A program made the translations under genes and the position numbers. Below are positions 1-7,467 of a stretch of 10,612 nt of DNA, one piece after another. The stretch is from Dunaliella salina (taxonomy: Eukaryota > Chlorophyta > Chlorophyceae > Chlamydomonadales > Dunaliellaceae), in assembly GCA_002284615.2 (NCBI GenBank), contig MU069648.1:351172-361783 (forward strand), read 5' to 3'. The notes beneath the pieces are model-generated. The model searched no databases. It saw nothing but the letters and a program-made list of their open reading frames with translations, and was not told the origin of the DNA. Position 1 is the stretch's first letter, and every line of letters begins with the position of its first letter.

Positions 1-28
1 TGTGTGTGTGTGTGTGTGTGAGAGAGAG
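1..28. repeat. (TG)10 followed by (AG)4 microsatellite
   Basis: The window opens with ten TG dinucleotides and continues directly into four AG dinucleotides, a compound dinucleotide microsatellite. The opposite end of the window is also a long TG tract. Since both edges are simple repeats, the window may be bounded by places where assembly stopped, so the true tract length is unknown. Confidence 0.95.
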
Positions 29-800
29 CCCAGCTCCAAAGTCGCAAGTGCACCTGGATCCCTGGTCAATCTGCATATCATGTAATATGTGTGGCAGCAT
101 CTCCAAACGTAGATATTTGCAGGTGCTAGTGGCCACACTGGCGCACGACAAAAACTCGGAAAGGGTGTAGCTGCATTGACAGCTGAGATATGAGCTGTAC
201 GAAACAACGGTGGCTCTGCAGATTACGTCACATGCGTGGCAGCAGTGAGAATCATATTGCAGGTGATTGGCCTGGGGGCTTGCTACAAAACATGCAACAA
301 GCACGGCTGCATCGAAGTTTGAGGCGCAGCAGTTTGATGGTGCGAGAGCAGACGTGCACTTAAATTGTGCCAGGGCGGGTTTGAATGGGGCCCTTTGCAA
401 GCACTTTCTGGACCAAATGGCGCCAGGTCTCACCAGAAGTACGCATGGCAATCGCTTATGCACAATAGGAATTGAAGATGGGGCAGCTCAGTACTTGAGC
501 AGTGGTTGGATTCAAGCACATTGGGTGGCAGAGGTGTATGCGGCAGCAGCCCTCACCTAAGCACACGAACCCCGGCCCTGGACCCACACTCTAAAAATGT
601 GTGTGTGCATGTGAATATGCCAGCACCCCCACACCCATCCCTGAGCATGTGCACACAGGCGCACACCCACAGATACTCATACCTTTGACCCCCCCACTCC
701 AATGCAATCAAGTCTCCTTGCATGCAAATTTGCTGTGCTCAAGGCGCAGGTGGATGTTGCACAAGCATGTTGCACCAAAGGGCAGAAGAAGGCGTTGGCA
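29..800. other. Mostly unique DNA with no recognisable gene
   Basis: I recognise no gene here. A frame open from 267 to 560 (about 97 codons) has no ATG at its left end and no motif I know. Two weakly similar blocks, around 80-130 and 225-280, share GTGGCAGCA and TTGCAGGTG motifs about 145 bp apart and may be an old duplication. Around 597-680 the DNA is rich in alternating TG/CA steps and C-rich CACCCCCACACCC sequence. Nothing resembles a promoter with an adjacent credible coding start. Confidence 0.5.
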
Positions 801-809
801 GTGTGAGCT

Positions 810-1060
810 TTGGAGGCTCACTCGCCTGATATATCTCACAAACAGCTGCCATCATATCTGGCTCCTGTTGGCATGCAGGCCGGGTGCAGAGTGAGGGCTA
901 ATCCACCTGAGGCGCCTCACAAACAGCTGCCACCACATCTGGTTTCTGTTGCACCTATTGGCATGCAGGCTGGGTGCAGAGTGAAGGCTCACCCACCTGA
1001 TACACCTCACAAACAGCTGCTACCACATCCGGCTCATGTTGGCATGCAGGCTGGGTGCAG
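810..1060. repeat. Three tandem units of 81 and 90 bp
   Basis: The motif CTCACAAACAGCTGC starts at 835, 916 and 1006, and GGCATGCAGG follows in each unit, giving spacings of 81 and 90 bp. The middle unit is longer by one 9-bp insertion just before GGCATGCAGG. Spacing and insertion are both multiples of three, so a plus-strand frame stays open (810-1130) and would encode units sharing HKQL and GMQAGCR. That could be a coding trace, but three units are few and the frame has no recognisable domain. I treat it as a small tandem repeat. Confidence 0.85.
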
Positions 1061-1080
1061 ACGCCCTCCAGGATTGGCCA

Positions 1081-1400
1081 AGCCACCTGTAGCACCTGCA
1101 GGGGTTGGTCAATGCATGGATTTTCCTTAGCACGTGTGTGTAGTCCGAAGCAGTTGTGTGTTTTGCTCAAAAGAGCTGTGGCTGGAGCACTTGTGTGTCT
1201 TGCTTGCAAGTTCTGCAAAACAAAGTTGCATGGTCTGGAGCACCTGCAGAGGTTGGTCATTGGATGAATCTTGATTTGAATGCGTATGTGGTCTGAAGCA
1301 CTCCTGCTTTTTGCTGAAACGCACACATGGTCTTGATCAACCCCATGAATACTGCTCAAGGCTAATGTATGAATTTTGCTTAAAATGTGTGTGTGGCCTG
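1081..1400. repeat. Decayed edge of the 34/40-bp minisatellite family
   Basis: This stretch contains irregularly spaced variants of a GGTCTGGAGCAC core, near 1142, 1181, 1231, 1288 and 1396, separated by T-rich sequence such as TTTTGCT and GATTTGAA. One pair of blocks is more similar: AGCACCTGCA plus GGTTGGTCA occurs at 1091 and again at 1239, 148 bp apart. The same core and T-rich spacer appear in the regular arrays to the right, so I read this as their diverged left margin. Open frames here on both strands are by-products of the repeats. Confidence 0.6.
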
Positions 1401-1860
1401 GAGTGCTTGTGTGCTTTGCTTGTGGCCGTGGTTAGAGCACCTGCGTGTTTTGCTTGTGGCTGTGGCGAGAGCACTCATGTGTTTTGCTCGTGGCTCTGGC
1501 TGGAGCACTTATGTGTTTCACTCGTGGCTGTGGCTGGAGCACTCTTGCATTTTGCTCGCAGCTGCGGCTGGAGTACACGTGTGTCTTGCTAGTGGCTGTT
1601 GCTGGAGCACATGTGTGTTTTGCTCGTGGCTGTGGTTGGAGCATTTGTGTGTTTTGCTTGTGGCTGTGGCTAGAGCATTCGTGTATTTTGCAAGTGGCTG
1701 TTGCTGGAGCGCTCATGTATTTTGCTTGTGGCTGTGGTGAGAGCACTCATATGTTTTGCGCATGGCTATTTCTGGAGCACTTACATGTTCTGCTCCTGGC
1801 TGTGGCTGGAGCACTTGCAAATTTTGCTTGTGGCTGTGGCTTGAGGACTTGTGTGCCTTG
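1401..1860. repeat. 34-bp minisatellite, about 14 units without indels
   Basis: The anchor GAGCAC or a close variant begins at 1401, 1435, 1469, 1503, 1537, 1571, 1605, 1639, 1673, 1707, 1741, 1775, 1809 and 1843. Every step is exactly 34 bp. The consensus is roughly GAGCACTTGTGTGTTTTG followed by CTYGTGGCTGTGGCTG. Units differ by substitutions only. The plus strand is strongly rich in G and T and poor in A. The consensus has no stop codon in any plus frame and 34 is not a multiple of three, so all three plus frames stay open for long distances. That explains the apparent proteins without any need for coding. Confidence 0.95.
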
Positions 1861-1940
1861 ATTGTGTGTTGTGCTGAACATGTATGCTTGGTCTGGAGCA
1901 ACCGCAAAGCGTGGCAAACACACGAGCAAATCCCTCAGCA

Positions 1941-2690
1941 CGCATGCATGGTCTGTAGCACCTGCGATTTTTGTTTGAAGGCAGTCACATGGACTGTTGC
2001 AATTGTGGATTTTCTTGGAAGGCAAACACATGGTCTGTTGCACCTGTGAATCTCTTTGAAGGCGAACACATGGTTGTGTCACCTGTGAATTTTTTTGAAG
2101 GTGAACACATGCTTTCTGGCACATGTAGATTTTTTTTGAAGGCATACACATGGATTCTTGCACATATGGATTTTTTGTGACAGATACATGGTTTGTGGTA
2201 CATGTGGATTTCTTTGAAGGCAAACACTTGGTTTGTTGCACACGTGAATTTCTTTGAAGGCAAACGCATGGCTTGTTGCACACGTGGATTTCTTTGAAGG
2301 CAAACACATGGTTTGTTGCACACGTGGATTTCTTTGAAGGTGAACACATGGTTTGTTGCACACGTGGATTTCTTTGAAGGTGAACACATGGTTTGTTGCA
2401 CACGTGGATTTCTTTGAAGGTGAACACATGCTTTGTGGCAAATGCAGATTTTTTTGAAGGCAAACACGTGGACTTTTTTGACAGATACATGGTTTGTGGC
2501 ACACGTGGATTTCTTTGAAGGCAAGCAATCATTTATTGCACCTGTGGATTTTTGAAGGCCAACACATGGTTTGATACACCTGTGTGATTTTTAAAGACAA
2601 ACTCAAGGTCTGCAGCACCTGTGAACTTTATTGAAGGTGAAAATATGGTCTGAAGCACCTGTAATGTTTTTGATGGCAAGTACAAGGTTT
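1941..2690. repeat. 40-bp minisatellite with homogenised core
   Basis: The unit is roughly CACGTGGATTTCTTTGAAGG followed by YRAACACATGGTTTGTTGCA. From about 2186 to 2466 the spacing is exactly 40 bp for eight units, and several neighbours there are almost identical. Towards the left (1987, 2028, 2068, 2107, 2148) spacing wobbles by one or two bases. Around 2466-2487 one unit has lost about 19 bp, and after 2560 the units fade out by about 2690. The minus strand of the unit has no stop codons, so three overlapping minus frames of about 150-260 codons appear, with no start context or domain to support them. Confidence 0.95.
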
Positions 2691-2929
2691 TTATGACTGC
2701 GGGGAGCAGTCAGCGGAGTGCTTTGCAAAATACTTCCTGACAAGCAGGCAAAACAAGATAACCATTGGAATTGAATGTGAGGCAGCCCCAGCTCCCCTCT
2801 TTTCGTTAACTGATGTGGGAAGTGTTTTACCTTAATTTTTCTTCTCATTTTTTCTTTACTTTGGCTGGCTTAGGCTGCAGTTAAAGCCAGATATCTAGAG
2901 CAGCAAGAAAGATCGTGTCCGAAGCTTGC
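2691..2929. other. Unique spacer between satellites
   Basis: About 240 bp between the 40-bp array and the next satellite contain no tandem structure and no recognisable gene. A T-rich block at 2829-2862 is low-complexity sequence. A short minus-strand frame (2603-2848) lies partly in the repeat and has no motif I know. Confidence 0.5.
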
Positions 2930-3458
2930 AAATATGCCCACCTTCATGGCAGGGTGGTCTTGACTGGCTTGGGCTGCGGGCCGAGCCAGACCAGGGAACG
3001 CGTCCATGAATCTGAGGGCGGAGGCCAGAAGGCGCAGGTCTTCTGCCAAGGTTTTCAAAGCCTCAGGACGCACAGATGTGCCTGCAAAACAGCAAAGCAG
3101 GATGGTCTTCACTGGCTTGGGCTGGGGGACGAGCCAGACAAGGAATGCATCCATGTATCTAAGGCCAGAGGCTAGGAGACACACGTCTTCAGCCAAAGTT
3201 TTCAAAGCCTCAGGGCGCACAGATGTACCTGCGAAGCAGTAAAGCACACGCATGCTCACGCCAAAAAAAAAAACCTGCCCATGACACTGGGGGCAGAGGC
3301 CAGACGCGCAGGTCCTCCCTCTGCCAGGTTTTCAAAGCCTCACGGTGCACAGATGCGCCTGCAAAACAGCAAAGCGCATGCATGCGCACGCCAACAAAAG
3401 CTGTCTGTATCTGAGGGCAGAGGCTAGAAGGCATGCTTTTCTTTTTCCCAAGCTTTCT

Positions 3459-3477
3459 GAGCCTCAGGGCCCACGGA
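3459..3477 (+). repeat. Left flank, candidate target-site duplication of U6 insert
   Basis: This 19-bp segment immediately before the U6 fragment matches 3550-3568 immediately after it at 15 of 19 positions. Both match the uninterrupted sister unit near 3798-3816. This is the pattern expected of a target-site duplication made by LINE-type retroposition that has since picked up a few substitutions. Confidence 0.7.
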
Positions 3478-3549
3478 CATCCTTCGGGACATATCTTAAA
3501 ACTGGAACGATACAGAGAAGATTAGCATGGCCCCTGCGCAAGGATGACA
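3478..3549 (+). pseudogene. U6: 3'-truncated U6 snRNA retrocopy
   Basis: Established knowledge: U6 is the catalytic small nuclear RNA of the spliceosome, about 100 nt long and extremely conserved. Seen here: a 5' hairpin with a TTCG loop (3480-3489), TTAAAACTGGAACGATACAG, the ACAGAGA box that pairs with the 5' splice site (3512-3518), the AGC catalytic triad (3524-3526), and the internal stem-loop region through GATGACA (3527-3549). About 72 nt are present; the last ~30 nt, including the terminal U-run, are missing and the sequence passes straight into satellite DNA. I see no TATA box or upstream sequence element at the usual distance, and no A-tail. Flanking 19-bp imperfect repeats indicate retroposition. 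It is very unlikely to yield functional U6. Identification as U6 is very secure; the 5' end is uncertain by a few bases. Confidence 0.93.
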
Positions 3550-3568
3550 AAGCCTGAGGGCTCACAGA
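3550..3568 (+). repeat. Right flank, candidate target-site duplication of U6 insert
   Basis: This segment follows the truncated U6 copy and repeats the 19 bp at 3459-3477 with four mismatches. Downstream sequence (GATGTG, CTGCAAGCAGCAAAGC) continues the satellite exactly as in the sister unit 247 bp to the right. Confidence 0.7.
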
Positions 3569-4130
3569 TGTGCCTGCAAGCAGCAAAGCATGCGCATGCT
3601 CATGCCAAAAAAAAAAACTGCCCATATGACTCTGAGTGCGGAGGCCAGGAGGCGCAGGTCCTCTCCCTGCTAAGGTTTCCAAAGCCACAGATGTGGCTGC
3701 AAAGCAGCAGATCACACTCATGCGCACGCCAGCAAAAGCTGTCTGTATCTGTGGGCAAAGGCCAGGAGGCACGCTTTTCTTTTTTGCAAGTTTTCAAAGC
3801 CTCAGGGCCCACAGATGTGTCTGCAAGCAGCAAAGCATGCTCATGCTCATGCCAAAAAAAAACTGCCCATATGACTCTGAGTGCGGAGGCCAGGAGGCGC
3901 AGGTCCTCTCCCTGCTAAGGTTTCCAAAGCCACAGATGTGGCTGCAAGGCAGCAGAGCACACTCATGCTCAACAGAAGCTGAGCCTCATGCTCCAATCCT
4001 ACTGTTGAAGGGAATGAGAATGTGCAGCCATGCTATTCTATAACGCAAAGCAATGCAAAGCTAGGAATTTGAAGTGCTGGCGCAGCTGTGCCATGGTGTA
4101 ATTCATTTTGATCAATATCCAGGGACCTAG

Positions 4131-4478
4131 TCGAGAAGGCAGCAACTGACAGACATTGAAAAAGCCCAAGGAGCAGAGACAACCTCCAAGCGTGCAATCT
4201 CAAACAAAATGCTGCATGCAAATCTAGCACTGGCAAGGTGCCGCTCGCAGAGCTTAATCCAAAATCTGAGGGTTGCTGAAGATCTGAGCAACACTTTGTG
4301 CAAATCCCGGACACAAGAGCTTGAGAGCAAAAAGAATGAAGGCCTTGTGGCTCACCTGCTTGCGCAGCAGCACGCGCACGTTCTAGCAAAGGCGCTGTCA
4401 GTGCTAATGCGCCGTCGGCCATGGACAGGCCTCCAGGCACAACACCTTGAGGATTTGGGCCAGCAGGGAGGGCAGTAA
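4131..4478 (+). CDS. Possible exon or gene fragment, helix-rich, unknown function
   Basis: I do not recognise this protein. A plus frame opens after a TAG at 4128 and runs to TAA at 4476, about 115 codons; the first ATG is at 4209. Unlike the repeat-born frames it has non-periodic sequence and looks helical and charged, with stretches such as RVAEDLSNTLCKSRTQELES and LVAHLLAQQHAHVLAKAL that could form a coiled coil. The stop overlaps a strong splice-donor-like CA/GTAAGA (GT at 4475-4476), so the frame could be an exon ending at 4474; a possible acceptor AG sits at 4129-4130 but lacks a good pyrimidine tract. The minus strand is also open (4033-4611), but its translation is less protein-like. 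It could be a pseudogene piece or chance. Confidence 0.3.
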   Translation, partial: SRRQQLTDIEKAQGAETTSKRAISNKMLHANLALARCRSQSLIQNLRVAEDLSNTLCKSRTQELESKKNEGLVAHLLAQQHAHVLAKALSVLMRRRPWTGLQAQHLEDLGQQGGQ

Positions 4479-4632
4479 GAACCCTGCAAATCCATAGGGT
4501 GAGCAAGAGGGCTTCAAAAAAATGCAGCTCCTGCTTTGGACAGGACCCTCGGGTACAACTCCTTGAGAATTTGGGCCAGCAGAAAGGGCAGTAAGAACCC
4601 TGCAAATCCAAAGGGTAAATAGAAGGGCTGCT
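4423..4632. repeat. Two-copy tandem duplication, offset about 115 bp
   Basis: The segment beginning GGACAGG at 4423 recurs at 4538, and GGGCCAGCAG at 4457 recurs at 4573, so copies are 115-116 bp apart and each roughly 95 bp long. Both contain GGGCAGTAAGAACCCTGCAA, which includes the GTAAGA donor-like site at the end of the open frame at 4131-4478. The copies differ by scattered substitutions and a one-base indel. Confidence 0.85.
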
Positions 4633-4914
4633 ACGGATTGGCTCTCAGGTGCTACTGCTCGAATGTTGACGCGTGTGAAGTTGGGCCCTAAGGGAAAGCT
4701 CCCTGAGACATAATTCTTGAGGCCTGCTCTGCAATAAGCTCCATGGGTCAATTTTGGGTGGTCGCCCTTTTGCAACCTTGCAGCAAAACTCCAGCTCTTG
4801 CGCGTCCAGAGACGCGTTTCATGAGAAGGCCTTCAAAACTGCTTGTTACACCCTCTGCCATCTCCACCAACATCTTCCTCTCAGCGCCTTAGGTGAGGGC
4901 TTTCTTCTCTATGC
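4633..4914. other. Unique spacer, no recognisable gene
   Basis: Between the 115-bp duplication and the first decayed units of the next satellite I see no tandem structure. A plus frame (4754-5038) opens here and runs into the satellite; it has no recognisable domain. Confidence 0.45.
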
Positions 4915-5581
4915 ATGCACCATTCGATCATCTTGGGAGGTCCCAAGCAATCGCCATGGGGGTCTTGCACCCTCAATCAAGGGTCGCTTTAAGGGCCTCA
5001 TACCCATGCACCATCGGATCACCTTCATGAGCTCCTAAATGCCTATATTTTTCCAATGGAAGTCTTCTGACCCTTCACCTGTCGATCAGCTTCTCTTAAT
5101 ATTCTACTTCTGCGTCTTTCACTACGTACCTTGTGTGCTTTCTACAATGCATCAACAATCGGTCACCTTGAAAAGCCCTCCATCACAGTGCTCCATATGT
5201 TTTTTCTAGCATGTATGTACTGTGTATGTATCTTCTACTATGTGCGCCATCTACAGTGCCTCAACAATCTGTCACCTTGAAAAGCCCTCCATCACAGTGC
5301 TCCATATGTTTCTCTACTATGCGCCTACTGTTCACGTATCTTTTCCTATGTCCGCCTTCTACCATGTCACCATTTGTTCTCATCTGACAGGCCCTCCACC
5401 ACAGTAGTCTACACGTTTCTCCTAGCATGTATGTACTGTGTATGTATCTTCTACTATGTGCGCCTTCTACTTTGCATTACCAATTGATTACCTTCCCTAT
5501 AACTCTCTAAGACCCTCCATCATGGTACTCCGCATGTATCTTTTACTGCGTACATACTATTTATGTATCTTCTATTATGTG

Positions 5582-5782
5582 GAGGGATCGGCGTTGGCAT
5601 ATAGTGCTATAAAGCATACAGCGCTATATCGCGTTATATCGCAATATATACTGTTGGGATATAGCGCTATATGCCGATCTATAGGTCGGTATAGCGCTAA
5701 ATTCTAAAGCAGCGTTATGTCGCTACATAGCGCTACAGAGCGCTATAGGTTTGGCCCATATAGTGCTATATGCCGATCCCTA
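5582..5782. mobile_element. hAT-like MITE, 201 bp, palindrome-rich
   Basis: A short AT-rich element interrupts the 108-bp satellite. Its ends are inverted repeats: GAGGGATCGGC on the left (5582-5592) and, read on the minus strand, TAGGGATCGGC on the right (5772-5782). Similarity continues inward through CATATAGTGCTATA-type sequence after a 5-bp offset. The flanks ATTATGTG (5574-5581) and ACTATGTG (5783-5790) form an 8-bp target duplication with one mismatch, and the unbroken satellite reads CTACTATGTGCGCC at this place. TAGGG ends and 8-bp duplications are typical of hAT transposons. The interior is packed with TATAGCGCTATA-like palindromes. It is far too short to encode transposase, so it would have been moved by an enzyme supplied elsewhere. 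Confidence 0.82.
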
Positions 5783-6077
5783 ACTATGTGCGCCTTCTAC
5801 CATGGCACCATCTGGCCTCACCTTGACAGTCCCTCCATCACAGTAGTCCGTATGTCTCTTCTACTATGAGCGTACTGTTCATGCATGTTCTACATCCGCC
5901 TTGTACTGTGTCACTATTTTGTCACCTTGAGAAGCCCTCCATCACTGTACAATGTATGTCTCTTCTACCATGCGTGTGCTGCGTATGTATCCTCTGCAAT
6001 ATGTGCCTTTTACTTCGTATCACCAATTGATTACAATTTCTGAATTTCTAGAGGCTCTCCATCACAGAACTTCGCAC

Positions 6078-6262
6078 GAATGTTCCACTTTGTAAGAATC
6101 TTATGCATACGAACCTTTACTGTATATGGATCTTTAACTGTGAATGGATCATTTCCCATGTAAGAATGTTTTACGATGTATGGATCTTTTCTAACGCATG
6201 AATCTTGAACTATGTATGATTCTTTACAATGCATGAATCTTGCACAATGAATATTTTACTTT
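6078..6262. repeat. Nested 18-bp tandem repeat
   Basis: The motif GAATCTT or GGATCTT (with variants) recurs at 6078, 6096, 6111, 6128, 6146, 6164, 6182, 6200, 6218, 6235 and 6249. Most steps are 18 bp, with a few of 14-17. The unit resembles the TGTATGTATCTTCTACTA segment of the surrounding 108-bp satellite, so it probably arose by local expansion of that part. Because 18 is a multiple of three, a minus-strand frame (6031-6234) reads as a degenerate hexapeptide repeat like KDPYIV; I see no reason to call it a gene. Confidence 0.85.
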
Positions 6263-6320
6263 GTGCGCCTTCTACTATGTCACCATTTGGTCTCACCTTG
6301 ACAAGCCTTCCATCACAGCC

Positions 6321-6839
6321 TGCCTTTCTGCCAGGTCTGGGAAAAAGGGGGGCGAGGGTTGATTAGGTGGGGGGGCTACGACTCTCATCGCGCCCTCCAT
6401 CAAACCTGCCAGCCACGTAGCATTGGATGGAGATGTGTGAAAAGCAAGGACAAGAATAAAAAGTTTGAGAGGTGAGAGAGAAACTTGTGTGCAACCCTGG
6501 ATCCCTAACCACACGCGCGGTCATAATGATGTGGACATCGTGTTAAATGCTTGAGCACGGTGTGGGCTCAGTGTGTCTACATCTGACTGACAGGCTATGT
6601 AAAGCACAACAACATGCTCTGGAAAGCATCACATTGCACTTCCTCTCTCATACAACTTCAAAAAGGGTAGGAGTGATACAGAGGGAAACAACACATCGAA
6701 CGCATGCAGGGCATGACTCCCAATGCAATGCCTCCTGCCATGCACAGCTTTGTCACAGAGACAGAAGAATGAAACTGCAAAGGCAGTAAAAAACATGGCA
6801 GGTGAAGATGCAAGGTGCTTCATGCAGGGACTGCTTTTC
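6321..6839. other. Mostly unique DNA, no recognisable gene
   Basis: This stretch leaves the satellite after 6320. It holds two G-rich runs (6345-6351 and 6369-6375) and short AG-rich sequence near 6467-6482. A minus frame from 6514 to 6293 starts with ATG and has a hydrophobic stretch (LKLFILVLAF) followed by a proline-rich part, but it runs into satellite sequence and I recognise no family. I do not call it a gene. Confidence 0.45.
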
Positions 6840-6884
6840 GCAACCTACATTGATATATTTTGGCAACCTACATTGGTATTTTTG
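6840..6884. repeat. Two-copy 23-bp direct repeat
   Basis: GCAACCTACATTG starts at 6840 and again at 6863, each followed by a T-rich tail (ATATATTTTG and GTATTTTTG). This is a recent short tandem duplication in otherwise unique DNA. Confidence 0.85.
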
Positions 6885-7077
6885 GCAGCTTCTCTTCTTT
6901 TCTCCTCCATACACAGGCCAGGACATCTCAAGCAGTACGTCTTGTTGTGGACCTCATGCTCACCGGACAACATCTCGCTGTAAACAGGCCAAAATATCTT
7001 GCAAGCGGTGCTGCGCAGGCTTGACATGTGTGTGCGTTGTTGAGACGCATCTTGTGTCCACAGTTACTGCATTTTGT
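6885..7077. other. Unique spacer, no recognisable gene
   Basis: No tandem structure or known gene is visible here. Overlapping short frames occur on both strands, none with a recognisable motif. Confidence 0.4.
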
Positions 7078-7109
7078 TACTGCAGAGATGAGGTACTGCA
7101 GAGATGAGG
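7078..7109. repeat. Two-copy 16-bp tandem repeat
   Basis: TACTGCAGAGATGAGG occurs twice without a gap (7078-7093 and 7094-7109) and the copies are identical. The identity suggests a recent slippage or duplication event. Confidence 0.95.
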
Positions 7110-7252
7110 AACAGCTGCACTTCTCTCTGGATGGGGACACGCTGTGCTTGCATAGGCACCATGTTAACCATTCACAGCGGGGCCCTCCAACACAGCTTTT
7201 CCTCATCTCTTCGGCTCTCTGCAGCACAGCTGATCCGCCACTCTGCGGTACC

Positions 7253-7467
7253 TTGCATTCTCTGCAAATCACACAGCCCAACCCCACAGCGCGCACACAG
7301 GCTGCGCAGCGCCTCTGCAGCATTGCTGGCACGACATGAGGGCCTGTTCACAACAAGGCATGACGCTTTGTGTGCATGATCTACGAACCTTGCAGTATCT
7401 GCGGATCACACAATGCGTTCCCGCAGCGCGCACACAGGTTGCGCAGCGCTTGTGCAGCATTGCTTGC
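7253..7467. repeat. Two-copy direct repeat, offset 137 bp
   Basis: The block 7253-7330 is repeated at 7390-7467. Shared anchors are CTTGCA, TCTGC, ATCACACA and AGCGCGCACACAGG (7288 and 7425), followed by TGCGCAGCGC and TGCAGCATTGCT. Copies differ by substitutions. The second copy runs directly into the first unit of the ~190-bp repeat that follows. Confidence 0.9.

Larger units (their letters stand above)
2930..3990. repeat. 120-147-bp satellite with A-tracts, hosting a U6 insertion
   Basis: Units are marked by TTTTCAAAGCCTCAGG or variants at about 3052, 3199, 3329, 3453, 3674, 3791 and 3920, usually followed by GCACAGATGTG and CTGCAAARCAGCAAAGC. Most units also carry GGAGGCCAGGAGGCGCAGG and several carry an A-tract of 9-12 bases after CATGCTCAYGCC (near 3264, 3607 and 3854). 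There is a higher-order duplication: the blocks starting at 3574 and 3821 match closely over about 140 bp with a 247-bp offset. The spacing between the units at 3453 and 3674 is expanded because a U6 snRNA fragment is inserted at 3478-3549. No coding role is suggested by the short frames. Confidence 0.9.
4915..6320. repeat. ~108-bp pyrimidine-rich satellite
   Basis: Units carry CACCTTGAAAAGCCCTCCAT followed by CACAGTRSTCC, then TATGT and TCTTCTACTATGTGCGCC. The CCCTCCATCA anchor or variant occurs at 5176, 5285, 5392, 5513, 5831, 5935, about 6054 and 6306. Typical spacing is 104-121 bp. The 318-bp gap between 5513 and 5831 is explained by a 201-bp miniature transposon plus its target duplication, and the last gap by a nested 18-bp expansion. 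Segments at 5208 and 5424 are nearly identical over about 40 bp, 216 bp apart, suggesting a two-unit higher-order repeat. Fainter units (GCACCATTCGATCATCTTGG and similar) extend left to about 4915. Confidence 0.88.

Noticed and set aside
267..560. 97-codon plus frame near the left end
   Set aside because: It starts at a TTG rather than an ATG, has no motif and no splice-site support that I can see.
1747..2532. 261-codon minus-strand frame with cysteine- and lysine-rich repeats
   Set aside because: It lies on the 40-bp and 34-bp arrays. The units have no stops on that strand and other minus frames are open in parallel, so it is a repeat effect.
3478..3549. Functional U6 snRNA gene
   Set aside because: The 3' third and the terminal T-run are missing, there is no TATA or upstream element at the expected place, and flanking duplications point to retroposition.
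4033..4611. 192-codon minus-strand frame
   Set aside because: It covers the more protein-like plus-strand frame and runs into the 115-bp duplication in shifted phase. No motif supports it.
6293..6514. 73-codon minus frame with a hydrophobic stretch, possible secreted peptide
   Set aside because: The C-terminal part reads into satellite DNA, no homology is recognisable and codon pattern gives no support.
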